Assembly (NCBI GenBank): GCA_040881685.1
Contig: JBBECS010000016.1
Coordinates: 1-64,000, forward strand
Origin: Acidimicrobiia bacterium
Lineage (GTDB): Bacteria > Actinomycetota > Acidimicrobiia > IMCC26256 > PALSA-555
DNA: 64,000 nucleotides
Reading direction: 5' to 3'
The position numbers were made by a program, and so were the translations under genes. Position 1 is the first letter of the stretch. Each line of letters begins with the position of its first letter. This document shows positions 40,422 to 48,815 of the stretch, piece after piece. The notes under the pieces are model-generated. The model was not told the origin of the DNA, did no database searches, and saw only the letters and a list, made by a program, of their open reading frames with translations.

Positions 40422-41079
40422 CAAGTCCGCGCTTACCGCGCAAGAGACGAAGGAGCAGCTCCTCTGGGTTGCGAAGGAGATGCTCACGTCAAACCTGGTC
40501 CAGGGCACGGCCGGCAACTGCGCGGCACGCCTGCCCGACGGGAACGCGGTGCTCACGCCGTCGTCCCTCGACTACCTCGACATGACGCTCGACGACCTCG
40601 TGGTGTGCGACCTCGACGGCAATGTGCTCGAAGGCGAACGGAGCCCCACGACCGAGAAGGCGTTGCACCTCAGCGCGCTGCGACTCCACGACGAGATCAA
40701 CGCGACGATGCACTGCCACGCCAAGTTCGCGACGATGTTCGCCCTCACCCGCAAGGCGATCCCCGCGTGCATCGAGGAGTTCGACGTGTTCGTGGGCGGC
40801 GACGTCGAGGTGGCCGACTACCGAACCACCGGCACCGACGAGCTGGCCGAGGAGATCGCCAAGCGCCTCGGCGAGAAGGCCGCGGTGCTCATGGCCAACC
40901 ACGGGCTGTTCGCGGTGGGCAAGAACCCCAAGGACGTGCTGCACATCGCGCACTTGGTCGAGCGCACGGCCGAGATCATTTGGGGCGCGGAGCAGCTCGG
41001 CGAGCTTGTCCCGCTGCCCGACGAGGTCAACAAGCAGTTCGCGAGCTACTACCGCTACGGGCGCACCGGGAAGTTCTAG
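40414..41079 (+). CDS. class II aldolase/adducin family protein
   Basis: 221 residues. The zinc-site histidines are in NATMHCHAKFATM and MANHGLFAVG, and the acidic region is PACIEEFDVF, as in L-fuculose-phosphate and L-ribulose-5-phosphate epimerase/aldolase family members. It cleaves or epimerises a hydroxy-keto compound with a zinc-bound enediolate. The GTG start lies inside the dehydrogenase gene's last codons (8-base overlap). Ends 12 bases from a convergent gene. Substrate unknown. Confidence 0.9.
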   Translation: MADKSALTAQETKEQLLWVAKEMLTSNLVQGTAGNCAARLPDGNAVLTPSSLDYLDMTLDDLVVCDLDGNVLEGERSPTTEKALHLSALRLHDEINATMHCHAKFATMFALTRKAIPACIEEFDVFVGGDVEVADYRTTGTDELAEEIAKRLGEKAAVLMANHGLFAVGKNPKDVLHIAHLVERTAEIIWGAEQLGELVPLPDEVNKQFASYYRYGRTGKF

Positions 41080-41091
41080 GACCCGGGGCCT

Positions 41092-41553
41092 TCACGCCCC
41101 GATCGCGGCCAAGAAGTCGTCGTGGAAGCCTTTGCTTCCCGCGGTCATGGCCTCGAGCTCGTAGTGGTCACCGGTCGATGACACGTCGATCGACACCTGG
41201 CTGGTGATCTTCTTCTGCTCGACCGAGAACTTCACGTCCTTGCGGTCCCACTCCCCGAGCTGCTCCTCGACCTTCCAGTTGTAACCCTTTTGTTTCGTGC
41301 GAAAGGCGTAGACCTTCCCGGCCGTCAACACGATGGCGGCGAGCTTAGTGTTCGTGAACACACCGGTCTTGGCGAGGCCGCCCGCCTTCTCGTTCACACC
41401 CTTGTTCTTGACCATCGCGGCGAGCGGGCTCAGCTTCGCAAGCCCGAACGAGCCCATCGTGCCCGCCGGCTGGAGCAGGCCGACCGCGGTCACCGGCTCC
41501 GTCACATGCGGCTGAAACGTGTCCTTCAGCTGCTGCACCCAATCTCGTCCCAC
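41092..41553 (-). CDS. hypothetical conserved protein
   Basis: 153 residues, not recognised with certainty. An amphipathic N-terminal helix (GRDWVQQLKDTFQPHV), a small Gly/Ala-rich hydrophobic part, then a beta-rich C-terminal part rich in Lys and Val (KVYAFRTKQKGYNWKVEEQL) with a pleckstrin-homology-like or bacterial-PH flavour. Strong GGAGGG 5 bases before the GTG supports expression. It stands downstream of the methyltransferase gene but is separated from it by a hairpin, so may be an independent gene. Confidence 0.6.
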   Translation of the reverse strand: MGRDWVQQLKDTFQPHVTEPVTAVGLLQPAGTMGSFGLAKLSPLAAMVKNKGVNEKAGGLAKTGVFTNTKLAAIVLTAGKVYAFRTKQKGYNWKVEEQLGEWDRKDVKFSVEQKKITSQVSIDVSSTGDHYELEAMTAGSKGFHDDFLAAIGA

Positions 41554-41605
41554 GACACCCTCCTTCTCGAGCGATCCGTCGCCATCATGACGCCCGGCCC
41601 GCCGA

Positions 41606-41625
41606 CCCGCTGACGGCGAAGCGGG
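41606..41625 (-). terminator. hairpin after the O-methyltransferase gene
   Basis: CCCGCT (41606-41611) and AGCGGG (41620-41625) form a 6-bp stem with an 8-base loop right after the methyltransferase stop. It is the only terminator-like structure there. No T-run; weak. Confidence 0.4.
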
Positions 41626-41626
41626 G

Positions 41627-42292
41627 TCAGCGCTTGCGGAGGAGGGTGAGGCCGTCGCCCACGGCGATCATCGAGGTATCGACGCGGTCGTCGGCGGCCA
41701 CCATGTCGTTGAAGGCCCGGATCGCCTTGGTATCGGCATCGGTGACCTTCGGGTCCGCGACGGCGCCCATCCACAGCACGTTGTCGACGAGGATCACACC
41801 GCCGGTGCGCAGCCGGGGGATGAGCTCCTCGTAGTAGCCCGCATACCCCTGCTTGTCGGCATCGATGAACGCCAGGTCGACCACCACGTCCTTCGGTAGC
41901 CCGCGGAGCGTCTCGATGGCAGGCGCGATCACCAGCTCGATCCGCTCAGCGACGCCGGCCCGCGCCCACGCGTCGCGTGCAATCGCGGTCCACTCCTCGC
42001 TGATGTCGCAACAGACCAGGTGACCTTCCGGGGGCAGGCCGTAGGCGATGGCCAGCGACGAGTAGCCGGTGAACGTACCGATCTCGACCGCGTACTTTGC
42101 CCCGATCGCGCGGGTGAGCAGCGTCATGAACGCGCCCTGCTCCGGTGCGATCTGCATCATCGACAGATCGGGAACCTTGGCGCGGGTCTCCTCGATCAGC
42201 CACTGCTGCACCTCGTCGGGCGGCGAGCTGTGCTCGACGATGTACTCGTGGATCGGCGGGGTCAGGAAGAAGGACTTGGGATCAGTCGCCAT
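41627..42292 (-). CDS. SAM-dependent O-methyltransferase (family 3, catechol-type)
   Basis: 221 residues. The S-adenosylmethionine motif AVEIGTFTGYSSLAIA and the metal/substrate block DLAFIDADKQGYAGYYEEL with VILVDNVLWMGAV are characteristic of class-I, cation-dependent caffeoyl-CoA/catechol O-methyltransferase-like proteins. It should methylate a vicinal hydroxyl of a small aromatic or similar substrate. The ATG is 8 bases after TAGGGT, without a ribosome-binding site, indicating a leaderless message. Upstream lies the end of the glycan operon on the same strand. Confidence 0.93.
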   Translation of the reverse strand: MATDPKSFFLTPPIHEYIVEHSSPPDEVQQWLIEETRAKVPDLSMMQIAPEQGAFMTLLTRAIGAKYAVEIGTFTGYSSLAIAYGLPPEGHLVCCDISEEWTAIARDAWARAGVAERIELVIAPAIETLRGLPKDVVVDLAFIDADKQGYAGYYEELIPRLRTGGVILVDNVLWMGAVADPKVTDADTKAIRAFNDMVAADDRVDTSMIAVGDGLTLLRKR

Positions 42293-42300
42293 GGTCCGAA

Positions 42301-42306
42301 ACCCTA
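42301..42306 (-). promoter_or_regulatory. minus-10 box of the O-methyltransferase gene
   Basis: TAGGGT on the minus strand, 8 bases before the ATG, in the short gap downstream of the acyltransferase gene. Follows the TANNNT pattern of other genes here. Confidence 0.5.
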
Positions 42307-42337
42307 GGTCGCGGGCACGAGAACCAGAGTGTCGAAA

Positions 42338-43612
42338 TCAGACCTGCGCCGCGCGCGAGGAGCGTCGCCACGGCGGGTTGTCCTTGAAGCGCAGGATCGG
42401 ACGCTCCAGGAGGTAGTAGCTCACGGTCGCGGTCACGAGGGTGAAGGCGAACGCGATCACGAGGGTGGAGACCACGGGCCCGCCAATCGGCTCGTCGTGC
42501 CCGAGGATGTCCTCACGCACGAACTCGATCCACGCCTTGTGCCACAAGTACACGCCGTACGACACGAGCCCCACGTAGGCGACGGGCGCCCACCTGAGGA
42601 ACCGCCGAACCACTCCCTTGTCCTGATCGCCGAACACCGCAGGAAGGAGGAGGAAGAACGCGGTGAGGCCGTAGAGCGCTTGGCGCATGAAGTACTCGCC
42701 CTGCGTGAGCCCCTCGCCGAGCGAGCGCGGCAACCCCACACGAGTGCTGACCGCCCAGTACGTGAGTGCCGCGAGCGCCCACCAGAGCTCGGGGACGCGA
42801 CCGACCCACTGGACGAGTCGAGGTGCGACCCCACGGTGGGCCACCCACGCGCTGGCGACCGCGAGGCCCATGCCCAGAGCGAACAGGTCGAAGTGGCTCG
42901 GGAGCCAGTACGCGGTGGCCAGCTCGCCGACTTGCCCGCGTGTCGGTTGTACACCGGCCGCGGTCTGCTGGACGGTGGTCTCGTTGACCCACCACGCGAG
43001 ACGCCAGACGACGCACGTGACCACGAGGGCGACGAGTCCGACGATTTCGATATGCACGCGGTGTCGAAGCCAACGAGCTCCGAGCCGGCCGATCCCCCAC
43101 GCGTACAACGGGAGGAACGCATAGAAGCTGAGCTCGGTGGCGAGGCTCCAAGCCTGGTCGATACCGCTGAAGAACCGGGTCGGGTCGTAGATCTGCGCGA
43201 ACCCGAAGTACGCGAGGAAGTCACCGGGCGAGCTGAGCGTGCCGTCGCGAAACCCGAAGACAAGGTAGATGCCGATCAGCGCGGCCCAGTAGCCGGGAAC
43301 GATCCTGAGGATGCGTCGCCACCAGAACCGATCCGCCGACATCGGTCGCTCTCCCGAGAGGTGCCGAGCGACGAACGGGCGGTAGAGCAAGAAACCCGAA
43401 ATGAGGAAGAAGACTGAGACACCAGAGTCGCCGTGCGCGAAGTACGCACCGAAATGACCGTTGACGCCGTACCCGGTGGAGAACCCGACGTGATGGAAGA
43501 CCACTGCCGTCGCGGCGATCGCCCGCAGTCCGTCGAAGCACGGGAAATGCGAGTGCTGGCTCTCACCTGGCTGCGCCGCGTCTGCCGGGTGGTCGGCAAC
43601 CTCGGCGGGCAT
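42338..43612 (-). CDS. acyltransferase 3 family membrane protein
   Basis: 424 residues, about 10 transmembrane helices. The N-terminal FPCFDGLRAIAATAVVFHHVG contains the expected first-helix His; only its core LRAIAATAVVFHHVG is needed. Others are FFLISGFLLYRPF, RRILRIVPGYWAAL and the terminal SYYLLERPILRF. These enzymes O-acetylate or acylate envelope glycans and lipids. It ends an operon behind two GT-C transferases (9-base gap) and has a paralog at 62057-63295. Confidence 0.93.
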   Translation of the reverse strand: MPAEVADHPADAAQPGESQHSHFPCFDGLRAIAATAVVFHHVGFSTGYGVNGHFGAYFAHGDSGVSVFFLISGFLLYRPFVARHLSGERPMSADRFWWRRILRIVPGYWAALIGIYLVFGFRDGTLSSPGDFLAYFGFAQIYDPTRFFSGIDQAWSLATELSFYAFLPLYAWGIGRLGARWLRHRVHIEIVGLVALVVTCVVWRLAWWVNETTVQQTAAGVQPTRGQVGELATAYWLPSHFDLFALGMGLAVASAWVAHRGVAPRLVQWVGRVPELWWALAALTYWAVSTRVGLPRSLGEGLTQGEYFMRQALYGLTAFFLLLPAVFGDQDKGVVRRFLRWAPVAYVGLVSYGVYLWHKAWIEFVREDILGHDEPIGGPVVSTLVIAFAFTLVTATVSYYLLERPILRFKDNPPWRRSSRAAQV

Positions 43613-43621
43613 CAGCGCATC

Positions 43622-44758
43622 CTACGGAACGTACAACCGGAAGAACGCGAGCGCGGCGTACGTGACCAGCCCGCCGGCAGCGAGGGCATTCACCGATCGA
43701 TCCACGTCGGCGCGCGTCGTGACCAGCGCCACCGCGATCGCGAACACGAACGTGCTGAATGCATAGCGCTCGAACGAGCTGATGTTGGAGGCCGTCATGC
43801 CCAGGACCAGCGTGACCGCGCCATACGCGGTGTACGAGGCCGGAAGGCGCCGGGCGAGCACCACGAGCAACCCGAGGAACAACGCCAGCCACAGGAGGTG
43901 CAACCCCGCGCCGAAACGATCGCCGTCGAGCAGGTCGCCCACCGAGTTGACTACGTGCGTGATGGGGTCGACGGCGCCGCCGCGCAGGTCGTGGCGACTC
44001 TGCACACTGAACGGCAGCAACGGGTCGTCGTACTCGATGCCGACCCAGGCGAGATAGATCGCGGTTCCGATCGCGGGTGACGCAACTGCTGCGAGTCGCG
44101 TTCCGCGTTCGCGCCTGCCGCACTCGCGCCAACCCCGCGCCGCTTCAATCGCCGCGGGAACCATCAGGACCAAGCCGACCGGGCGTGTGAGCCCGGCCGC
44201 GACGCCGAGCGCCGCAGCGGGGCCCCATCGGCCCGAGCGAAGCGCGAGGAACATGCCGACGGCGGCCACCATCATCAGCGGCTCCGCATACGACAACACG
44301 AACGACAACGCGGCTGGGAACACCGCGACGAACCATGCGGCTCGCACGGCCACCCGCGCGTCTCCGATCTCTCGGAGCACGAGCCTGTGCACGAGCGCAC
44401 CGAGCACGAGCGCGGCAACGCTCACGATCACGACGAGGGCGACGCCGACGTGGTCGCCGAAGACGGCACCGAGCCAACGACCGAGCAACGGAAACAGCGG
44501 GAAGAACCGGAGTCCTTCCTTCGGGTACGCGGCATATCCGTGCTCGGCGAGGTCGCGGTACCAGCTCCCGTCGTAGATGAAGAGGCCGAGGTCCGGCGCA
44601 CCGTCATGGCGCCGAGGGACGAGCCGATCGTCGAAGAACCGGCTGAGCCAGAGCGAACCGAGCACGAGCACCCGGGCCACCACCCAAGGCAGCGCCGCGG
44701 CGCGCAGGTCACGCCGGACGAAGTCGCTGTCCTTCACCCGCGCCCACGTGGTGCTCAC
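43622..44758 (-). CDS. GT-C mannosyltransferase-like protein (PIG-V-related)
   Basis: 378 residues with about 9-10 membrane helices. The N-terminal segment GLFIYDGSWYRDLAEHGYA and RFFPLFPLLGRWL resemble the first loop and second helix of the bacterial PIG-V-like mannosyltransferases, and LTRPVGLVLMVPA is another conserved block. It should transfer a sugar from a polyprenyl-phosphate donor to an extracytoplasmic acceptor. The GTG start overlaps the next transferase's stop (GTGA). The acceptor is unknown. Confidence 0.85.
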   Translation of the reverse strand: MSTTWARVKDSDFVRRDLRAAALPWVVARVLVLGSLWLSRFFDDRLVPRRHDGAPDLGLFIYDGSWYRDLAEHGYAAYPKEGLRFFPLFPLLGRWLGAVFGDHVGVALVVIVSVAALVLGALVHRLVLREIGDARVAVRAAWFVAVFPAALSFVLSYAEPLMMVAAVGMFLALRSGRWGPAAALGVAAGLTRPVGLVLMVPAAIEAARGWRECGRRERGTRLAAVASPAIGTAIYLAWVGIEYDDPLLPFSVQSRHDLRGGAVDPITHVVNSVGDLLDGDRFGAGLHLLWLALFLGLLVVLARRLPASYTAYGAVTLVLGMTASNISSFERYAFSTFVFAIAVALVTTRADVDRSVNALAAGGLVTYAALAFFRLYVP

Positions 44759-46269
44759 TGTGCGGGGTACTCAGTGAGCGCGCGGACCTCCAACACCTCA
44801 TCATCGGGGAAGACGTGGATGGTCCCCTCGCGGGCACGACTGAAGGCGCCGCCGATGGCCGTGCACTCTCGTTCCAAGTGGTTCAGCCCTGGCGACCAGA
44901 CGAACCAGACCGTCTGATCCCCCGCGCGGTCCAAGACCTCGGCAACGAACTCGTCGGGATCGGCGCGCCGCACCCGCTCGAGGTAGTCGCTCCAGTTCAC
45001 GAACTCCGGAGGAGCAACATCGGGGAACGTGACCTGCTCGAGACCCGGCACGCCGCGCAGCAGCCGACTGACGTCGGGTCCGAGCTGATCGGAGCAGTAC
45101 GCGACCACATCGCCGGGTTGCGACTCGCGCTCGATGACGTCCGCCGCGAGTCCGGCTTGTGTCCGTTCGTACACGACGTTTCGCACACCACCCGCGATGC
45201 CCAGCACGGCGATCAGTGCCAAGACGGCGATCCGGACGCGTTGGTCCAGGAACGCCGTGACGCCGAACGCGGCGACCAGCGCCACGAGCGGGAAGATAAT
45301 CGCCGCGTACCGCGGCGCGAACGTCGTGTCGGTGAGGTACGAGATGACGGAGCCGAGCAGCAGCACGCCGACCGCACTGGCCGCTTCCCATCGCACGGCG
45401 GGCCGCGTCCGGAGGTCGAGCTCGATGCGACGCGAGTCCAGCCCTCGACCGAACACGGCCAGCAACGGGAGCACGAGCAGGAGCAAGGCGAGCATGTACG
45501 CCTCGCCGTCTTTGTTGCTGCCGGCGTAGGCGATCAGCGTGCTCGGCACGACGACCCACGGGAACTGCGGGTCTCCCCACGGCGTACCCGTGCTCCCGAT
45601 CTGGTCCAGGAAGACGGGGAGCCACGCCGCGAAGGCAACCGATCCCACGGCCACGGCACCAAACACACGCCACGCACGACGCCGTTCGGCCGGGTCGCCG
45701 ACACGAAGCGCGCGCCAGAGCAACGCCGCACCGACGATCGCGACCAGGTAGAGGTCCCAATACTGGGTGAGCACGAGCCCGGCGGTGATCGCAGCGACGA
45801 GGGCGAGACGGGGCAACGTTGGCGCTTCGAGCGCGCGACGCAAGGCCAGATAGCCCCCAACCACGAAGAGCATCACCAGCGCGTACATCCGCGCCTCGGT
45901 GGCGTATCGGAACGCGTACGGCGACAACGCGATGACGAGGGCTGCGATCCACGCCACCGTCCGGCCACCGAGGCGATGCCCCGCGAACCAGGCGAGTGGC
46001 AGCGTGGCCAGCGACAAGATCCCTGAGAGCGCGCGCACGGCCACATCGCCGTCGCCGAAGCCCTCGACCCAGAAATGCAGCAGGAAGTAGTAAAGGGGCG
46101 GGTGGCCGTCGTGGCGCAGGGCGTCGGAGATCTCGCCGAGCGGGAGGCTCGCGATGTTGACCGACAGTGCTTCGTCGAACCAGAGGTCCGACCGAGTGAC
46201 GAAGCGGAGTACGACCGACGCCACGACGGCCGCCCCGAGCGCGAGGGCGAGCAACGGTTGTCGGCGCAT
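44755..46269 (-). CDS. GT-C glycosyltransferase, PMT/GT39-ArnT-like
   Basis: 504 residues, about 11-12 membrane helices. The first extracytoplasmic loop motif SDLWFDEALSVN carries the acidic residues that mark the PMT/GT39 superfamily active site, followed by RHDGHPPLYYFLLHFW and YATEARMYALVMLF. It probably uses a polyprenyl-phosphate sugar. Gene order: VOC, F420 oxidoreductase, this, PIG-V-like, acyltransferase, with overlaps of a few bases. Candidate role is transfer of one sugar of an envelope glycan or glycolipid. Confidence 0.88.
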   Translation of the reverse strand: MRRQPLLALALGAAVVASVVLRFVTRSDLWFDEALSVNIASLPLGEISDALRHDGHPPLYYFLLHFWVEGFGDGDVAVRALSGILSLATLPLAWFAGHRLGGRTVAWIAALVIALSPYAFRYATEARMYALVMLFVVGGYLALRRALEAPTLPRLALVAAITAGLVLTQYWDLYLVAIVGAALLWRALRVGDPAERRRAWRVFGAVAVGSVAFAAWLPVFLDQIGSTGTPWGDPQFPWVVVPSTLIAYAGSNKDGEAYMLALLLLVLPLLAVFGRGLDSRRIELDLRTRPAVRWEAASAVGVLLLGSVISYLTDTTFAPRYAAIIFPLVALVAAFGVTAFLDQRVRIAVLALIAVLGIAGGVRNVVYERTQAGLAADVIERESQPGDVVAYCSDQLGPDVSRLLRGVPGLEQVTFPDVAPPEFVNWSDYLERVRRADPDEFVAEVLDRAGDQTVWFVWSPGLNHLERECTAIGGAFSRAREGTIHVFPDDEVLEVRALTEYPAQ

Positions 46270-46271
46270 CG

Positions 46272-47249
46272 CTAGGACGTGACCCGAGGAGCGACTTCGG
46301 TCGCGAACCGCTCCAGGCTCTCGCTCTCCGGGAAGTCACGGAACCAGAGCACGAACTCGCGACAGCCCGCGTCGACGTAACCCTGCACCTTCTCCGCGAC
46401 CTGCTCGACCGTCCCGACGAAGTTGTCGCGGACGTACACCTCCGGATCGTCTCGACCCCACAGACTGCCGCCGCCGGGCGCTTCGAGCCACGACGCCAGG
46501 TCGCGTTCGGAGTCGAAGAGCCGGCAGTCGGGGCCGTGCGTGCGAACGATCGAGTCGAAGTCGCGCCCCGCCCGCTCGCAGTGCTCGCTCAGCACCTTGG
46601 ACTTGTGCACGAACTGGTCGAGCCCGACCTGCCAGTTGGTCTTGTCCGCATGCTGGGCGGCGATGCGCAGGGTGACGCGCTCTCCCCCGCCACCCACCCA
46701 GATCTCCGGAAGCTGCTGGAGCGGCTTCGGGTCGCAATAGGCGCCGTCGAAATGGAGATGGTCGCCGTTGAAGGTGACCGTCTCTTCGGTCCAGAGGCGC
46801 TTGATGCAGACGATGGTCTCTTCGAGCACCGCGAGGCGCTGCCCGGCCGACAGGAACGGGTAGCCGTACGCCGCGTACTCGCGCTCGTACCATCCCGCGC
46901 CGAGGCCGAGGATCAACCGCCCACCTGACACCACGTCGACGCCGGCCGCCTCCTTGGCCAGCAACCCCGCGTTCCGATATGACGAGCACGTCACCATCTG
47001 GCCCAAGCGGATGCGCTCCGTGTGCTGGGCCAGGGCAGCGAGCGTCGTGAACGCTTCGAAGACGTGGGTCGGCTCGCGGCGTGGCACCGTCTCGACGTGG
47101 TCATACACCCAGAGGTGGTCGTAACCCACGCGTTCGGCGATCTTCGACAACTCGACCGTGCGCGCCCACGACTCCGCGGCGCCCCACCCCGAGTACTCGA
47201 GCTTCCAACCCTGTGGCGCGAACGCGCCATAGGCGATCGTTGACGTCAA
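46272..47249 (-). CDS. F420-dependent LLM-class oxidoreductase
   Basis: 325 residues of the luciferase fold: VGYDHLWVYDHVETVPR, GGRLILGLGAGWYEREY, and PEIWVGGGGERVTLRIAA. It belongs to a different F420 subfamily from the pair at 8873-10769. The TTG start overlaps the VOC gene (TTGA). Placement between a VOC protein and membrane glycosyltransferases is unusual: it may modify a lipid or sugar precursor, such as a polyprenol, before glycosylation. This is inference from the operon. Confidence 0.9.
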   Translation of the reverse strand: MTSTIAYGAFAPQGWKLEYSGWGAAESWARTVELSKIAERVGYDHLWVYDHVETVPRREPTHVFEAFTTLAALAQHTERIRLGQMVTCSSYRNAGLLAKEAAGVDVVSGGRLILGLGAGWYEREYAAYGYPFLSAGQRLAVLEETIVCIKRLWTEETVTFNGDHLHFDGAYCDPKPLQQLPEIWVGGGGERVTLRIAAQHADKTNWQVGLDQFVHKSKVLSEHCERAGRDFDSIVRTHGPDCRLFDSERDLASWLEAPGGGSLWGRDDPEVYVRDNFVGTVEQVAEKVQGYVDAGCREFVLWFRDFPESESLERFATEVAPRVTS

Positions 47250-47713
47250 GCGGTGGTCTCCGCGGGGTAGTCGTCAGTCTTGAAGTCCCACCACTGGATC
47301 TCGACCATCATCGGGAGCAGGTAGCGGACGTAGATGCTCGTGATCGCCAGCATCTCGTAGTCGTCGACCTTCTTGTCGATGATCTCGACGCGGTCGTCAC
47401 GCTTCTGATACCGCTTCGCTCGATCGAGCATCGCGTCGAGCTCTTCCTCGGTCTCGACCGACAGCCCGTAGTGGTCGAGTCGGGCGCACGTCATCGGCGG
47501 GTCGTCGGCGATGAGGAACACGAACTGCTCGTACGTGTAACAGGACAGCACGAGGCGGTACTTGTCTTGCGTGAGCGTCGGGAGCTCTTTCCACCCAAAC
47601 ACCTCGTCGTAGAAGTCGAGGATGAGCTTCCGGTGCTCCTCGTCGAGCAGATCGGCCGGCAAGCTCATGGCCACATGGTTGAAGCGCGGGCTCCGCGGCT
47701 TGGCCAGTGTCAT
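47246..47713 (-). CDS. VOC/glyoxalase superfamily protein
   Basis: 155 residues. The beta-alpha-beta-beta-beta pattern is seen in FNHVAMSLPADLL, YEQFVFLIADDPPMTCARLDHYGL (His in RLDHYGL) and VEIQWWDF, fitting the two metal ligand positions of the VOC fold. Members act as isomerases, dioxygenases or binding proteins. A strong AGGAGGGTGAG precedes the ATG, and the stop is shared with the F420 oxidoreductase start. Metal and substrate unknown. Confidence 0.85.
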   Translation of the reverse strand: MTLAKPRSPRFNHVAMSLPADLLDEEHRKLILDFYDEVFGWKELPTLTQDKYRLVLSCYTYEQFVFLIADDPPMTCARLDHYGLSVETEEELDAMLDRAKRYQKRDDRVEIIDKKVDDYEMLAITSIYVRYLLPMMVEIQWWDFKTDDYPAETTA

Positions 47714-47735
47714 CTCACCCTCCTACTTCCTGCTC

Positions 47736-48788
47736 CTACTTGTCTCGCCTGGGCACGATCATCACCTTGGCGGCGAGCTCGCCGTCGTGGAGTCCTGCAA
47801 TCGCGCCGAGGATGTTGTCGAGCGGCACGTCGTCGGCTTCGATGAGCGTGTCACTCGGGAACGACCGGTTGGCGAGGAGCTCGAGCGCCCGGTCGAAGCC
47901 GTCGGCGTCGTAGATGAACGCGCCGGTGATCAGCAGCTCGTTGAGAAGGATGCGGTTGTTGTCGAAGCGCGGTCGGTGCATCCCGGCCCCGACGAGTACC
48001 AAAGTGCCACCGCGCTTCAGCTGTCCGAGCGCAGACTCCATGGCGCCCGCATGGCCCGAGCACTCGAGTGCCACGTCGAACGGCTCGGCGACGACGTCAC
48101 CCGGAGACGGCGGCGTGGCGAGCTCGTCGGGAACGACAACGGTGGCCCCGAGTCGTTCCGCGAGCGCTCGGCGCTTCGGATGAGGCTCGCTCACCACGAT
48201 GTCGGTGACGCCGCGTGCGCGCGCCGCGGCAACGCTCAGCGTGCCGATCGGTCCCGCGCCGGTAACGAGCACGCGCTGTCCGGCTTGCACGCCACCGCGC
48301 GTGAGCCCGTGCAGCGCGACGGCGAGCGGTTCGGCGAGTGCGGCCACACGGAGCGACATCCCTTCGGGTACGCGTTTGATCCCGGCCTCGCTCGCGACGA
48401 CGTACTCGGCGAAGGCGCCGTCGTTGTGGCCGCTTCCGCCCGGCGAGTTGCGAGCCGCGCACAGCGACGGACGACCGGCGAGACATTGCTCGCACTTGCC
48501 GCACTTCGGTGTGGGGCCACCGACGGCCTTGTCGCCCACGCTCCACTGCGTGACCGCGTCGCCGACTGCCACCACGCGCCCTGACCACTCGTGACCCTCG
48601 ACCGAACCCGGTTGCCCCCACCCTTCCACCACGAAATGCAGATCGCTGCCGCAGATCCCGCAGTGGCTGACCTCGAGCAGCACGTCGTGCGGCCCGATCT
48701 CGGGCACCGGCCGCTCTTCCACGTCCATCGCGCCCTTGCCGCGGTACACCGCCGCGCGCATGGAGGTGGGTGGCTTGACGGTCGTCAT
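47736..48788 (-). CDS. zinc-dependent alcohol dehydrogenase (MDR superfamily)
   Basis: 350 residues. Catalytic zinc ligands are in HCGICGSDLH and EGHEWSG; the structural zinc site is CGKCEQCLAGRPSLC; the NAD-binding motif is VTGAGPIGTLS. This places it with threonine/sorbitol dehydrogenase-like MDR enzymes that oxidise secondary alcohols or polyols. The ATG is 9 bases after TATGCT. It heads an apparent six-gene operon through VOC, F420 oxidoreductase, two glycosyltransferases and an acyltransferase (largest gap 22 bases). Confidence 0.92.
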   Translation of the reverse strand: MTTVKPPTSMRAAVYRGKGAMDVEERPVPEIGPHDVLLEVSHCGICGSDLHFVVEGWGQPGSVEGHEWSGRVVAVGDAVTQWSVGDKAVGGPTPKCGKCEQCLAGRPSLCAARNSPGGSGHNDGAFAEYVVASEAGIKRVPEGMSLRVAALAEPLAVALHGLTRGGVQAGQRVLVTGAGPIGTLSVAAARARGVTDIVVSEPHPKRRALAERLGATVVVPDELATPPSPGDVVAEPFDVALECSGHAGAMESALGQLKRGGTLVLVGAGMHRPRFDNNRILLNELLITGAFIYDADGFDRALELLANRSFPSDTLIEADDVPLDNILGAIAGLHDGELAAKVMIVPRRDK

Positions 48789-48797
48789 GCGCCGCAG

Positions 48798-48803
48798 AGC
48801 ATA
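48798..48803 (-). promoter_or_regulatory. minus-10 box of the alcohol dehydrogenase operon
   Basis: TATGCT on the minus strand, 9 bases before the ATG, in the 27-base gap to the IolB-like gene. It is the best match in the window to the TANNNT pattern with an A/T-rich end. No ribosome-binding site follows. Confidence 0.5.
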
Positions 48804-48815
48804 GAGCGGCGCACC

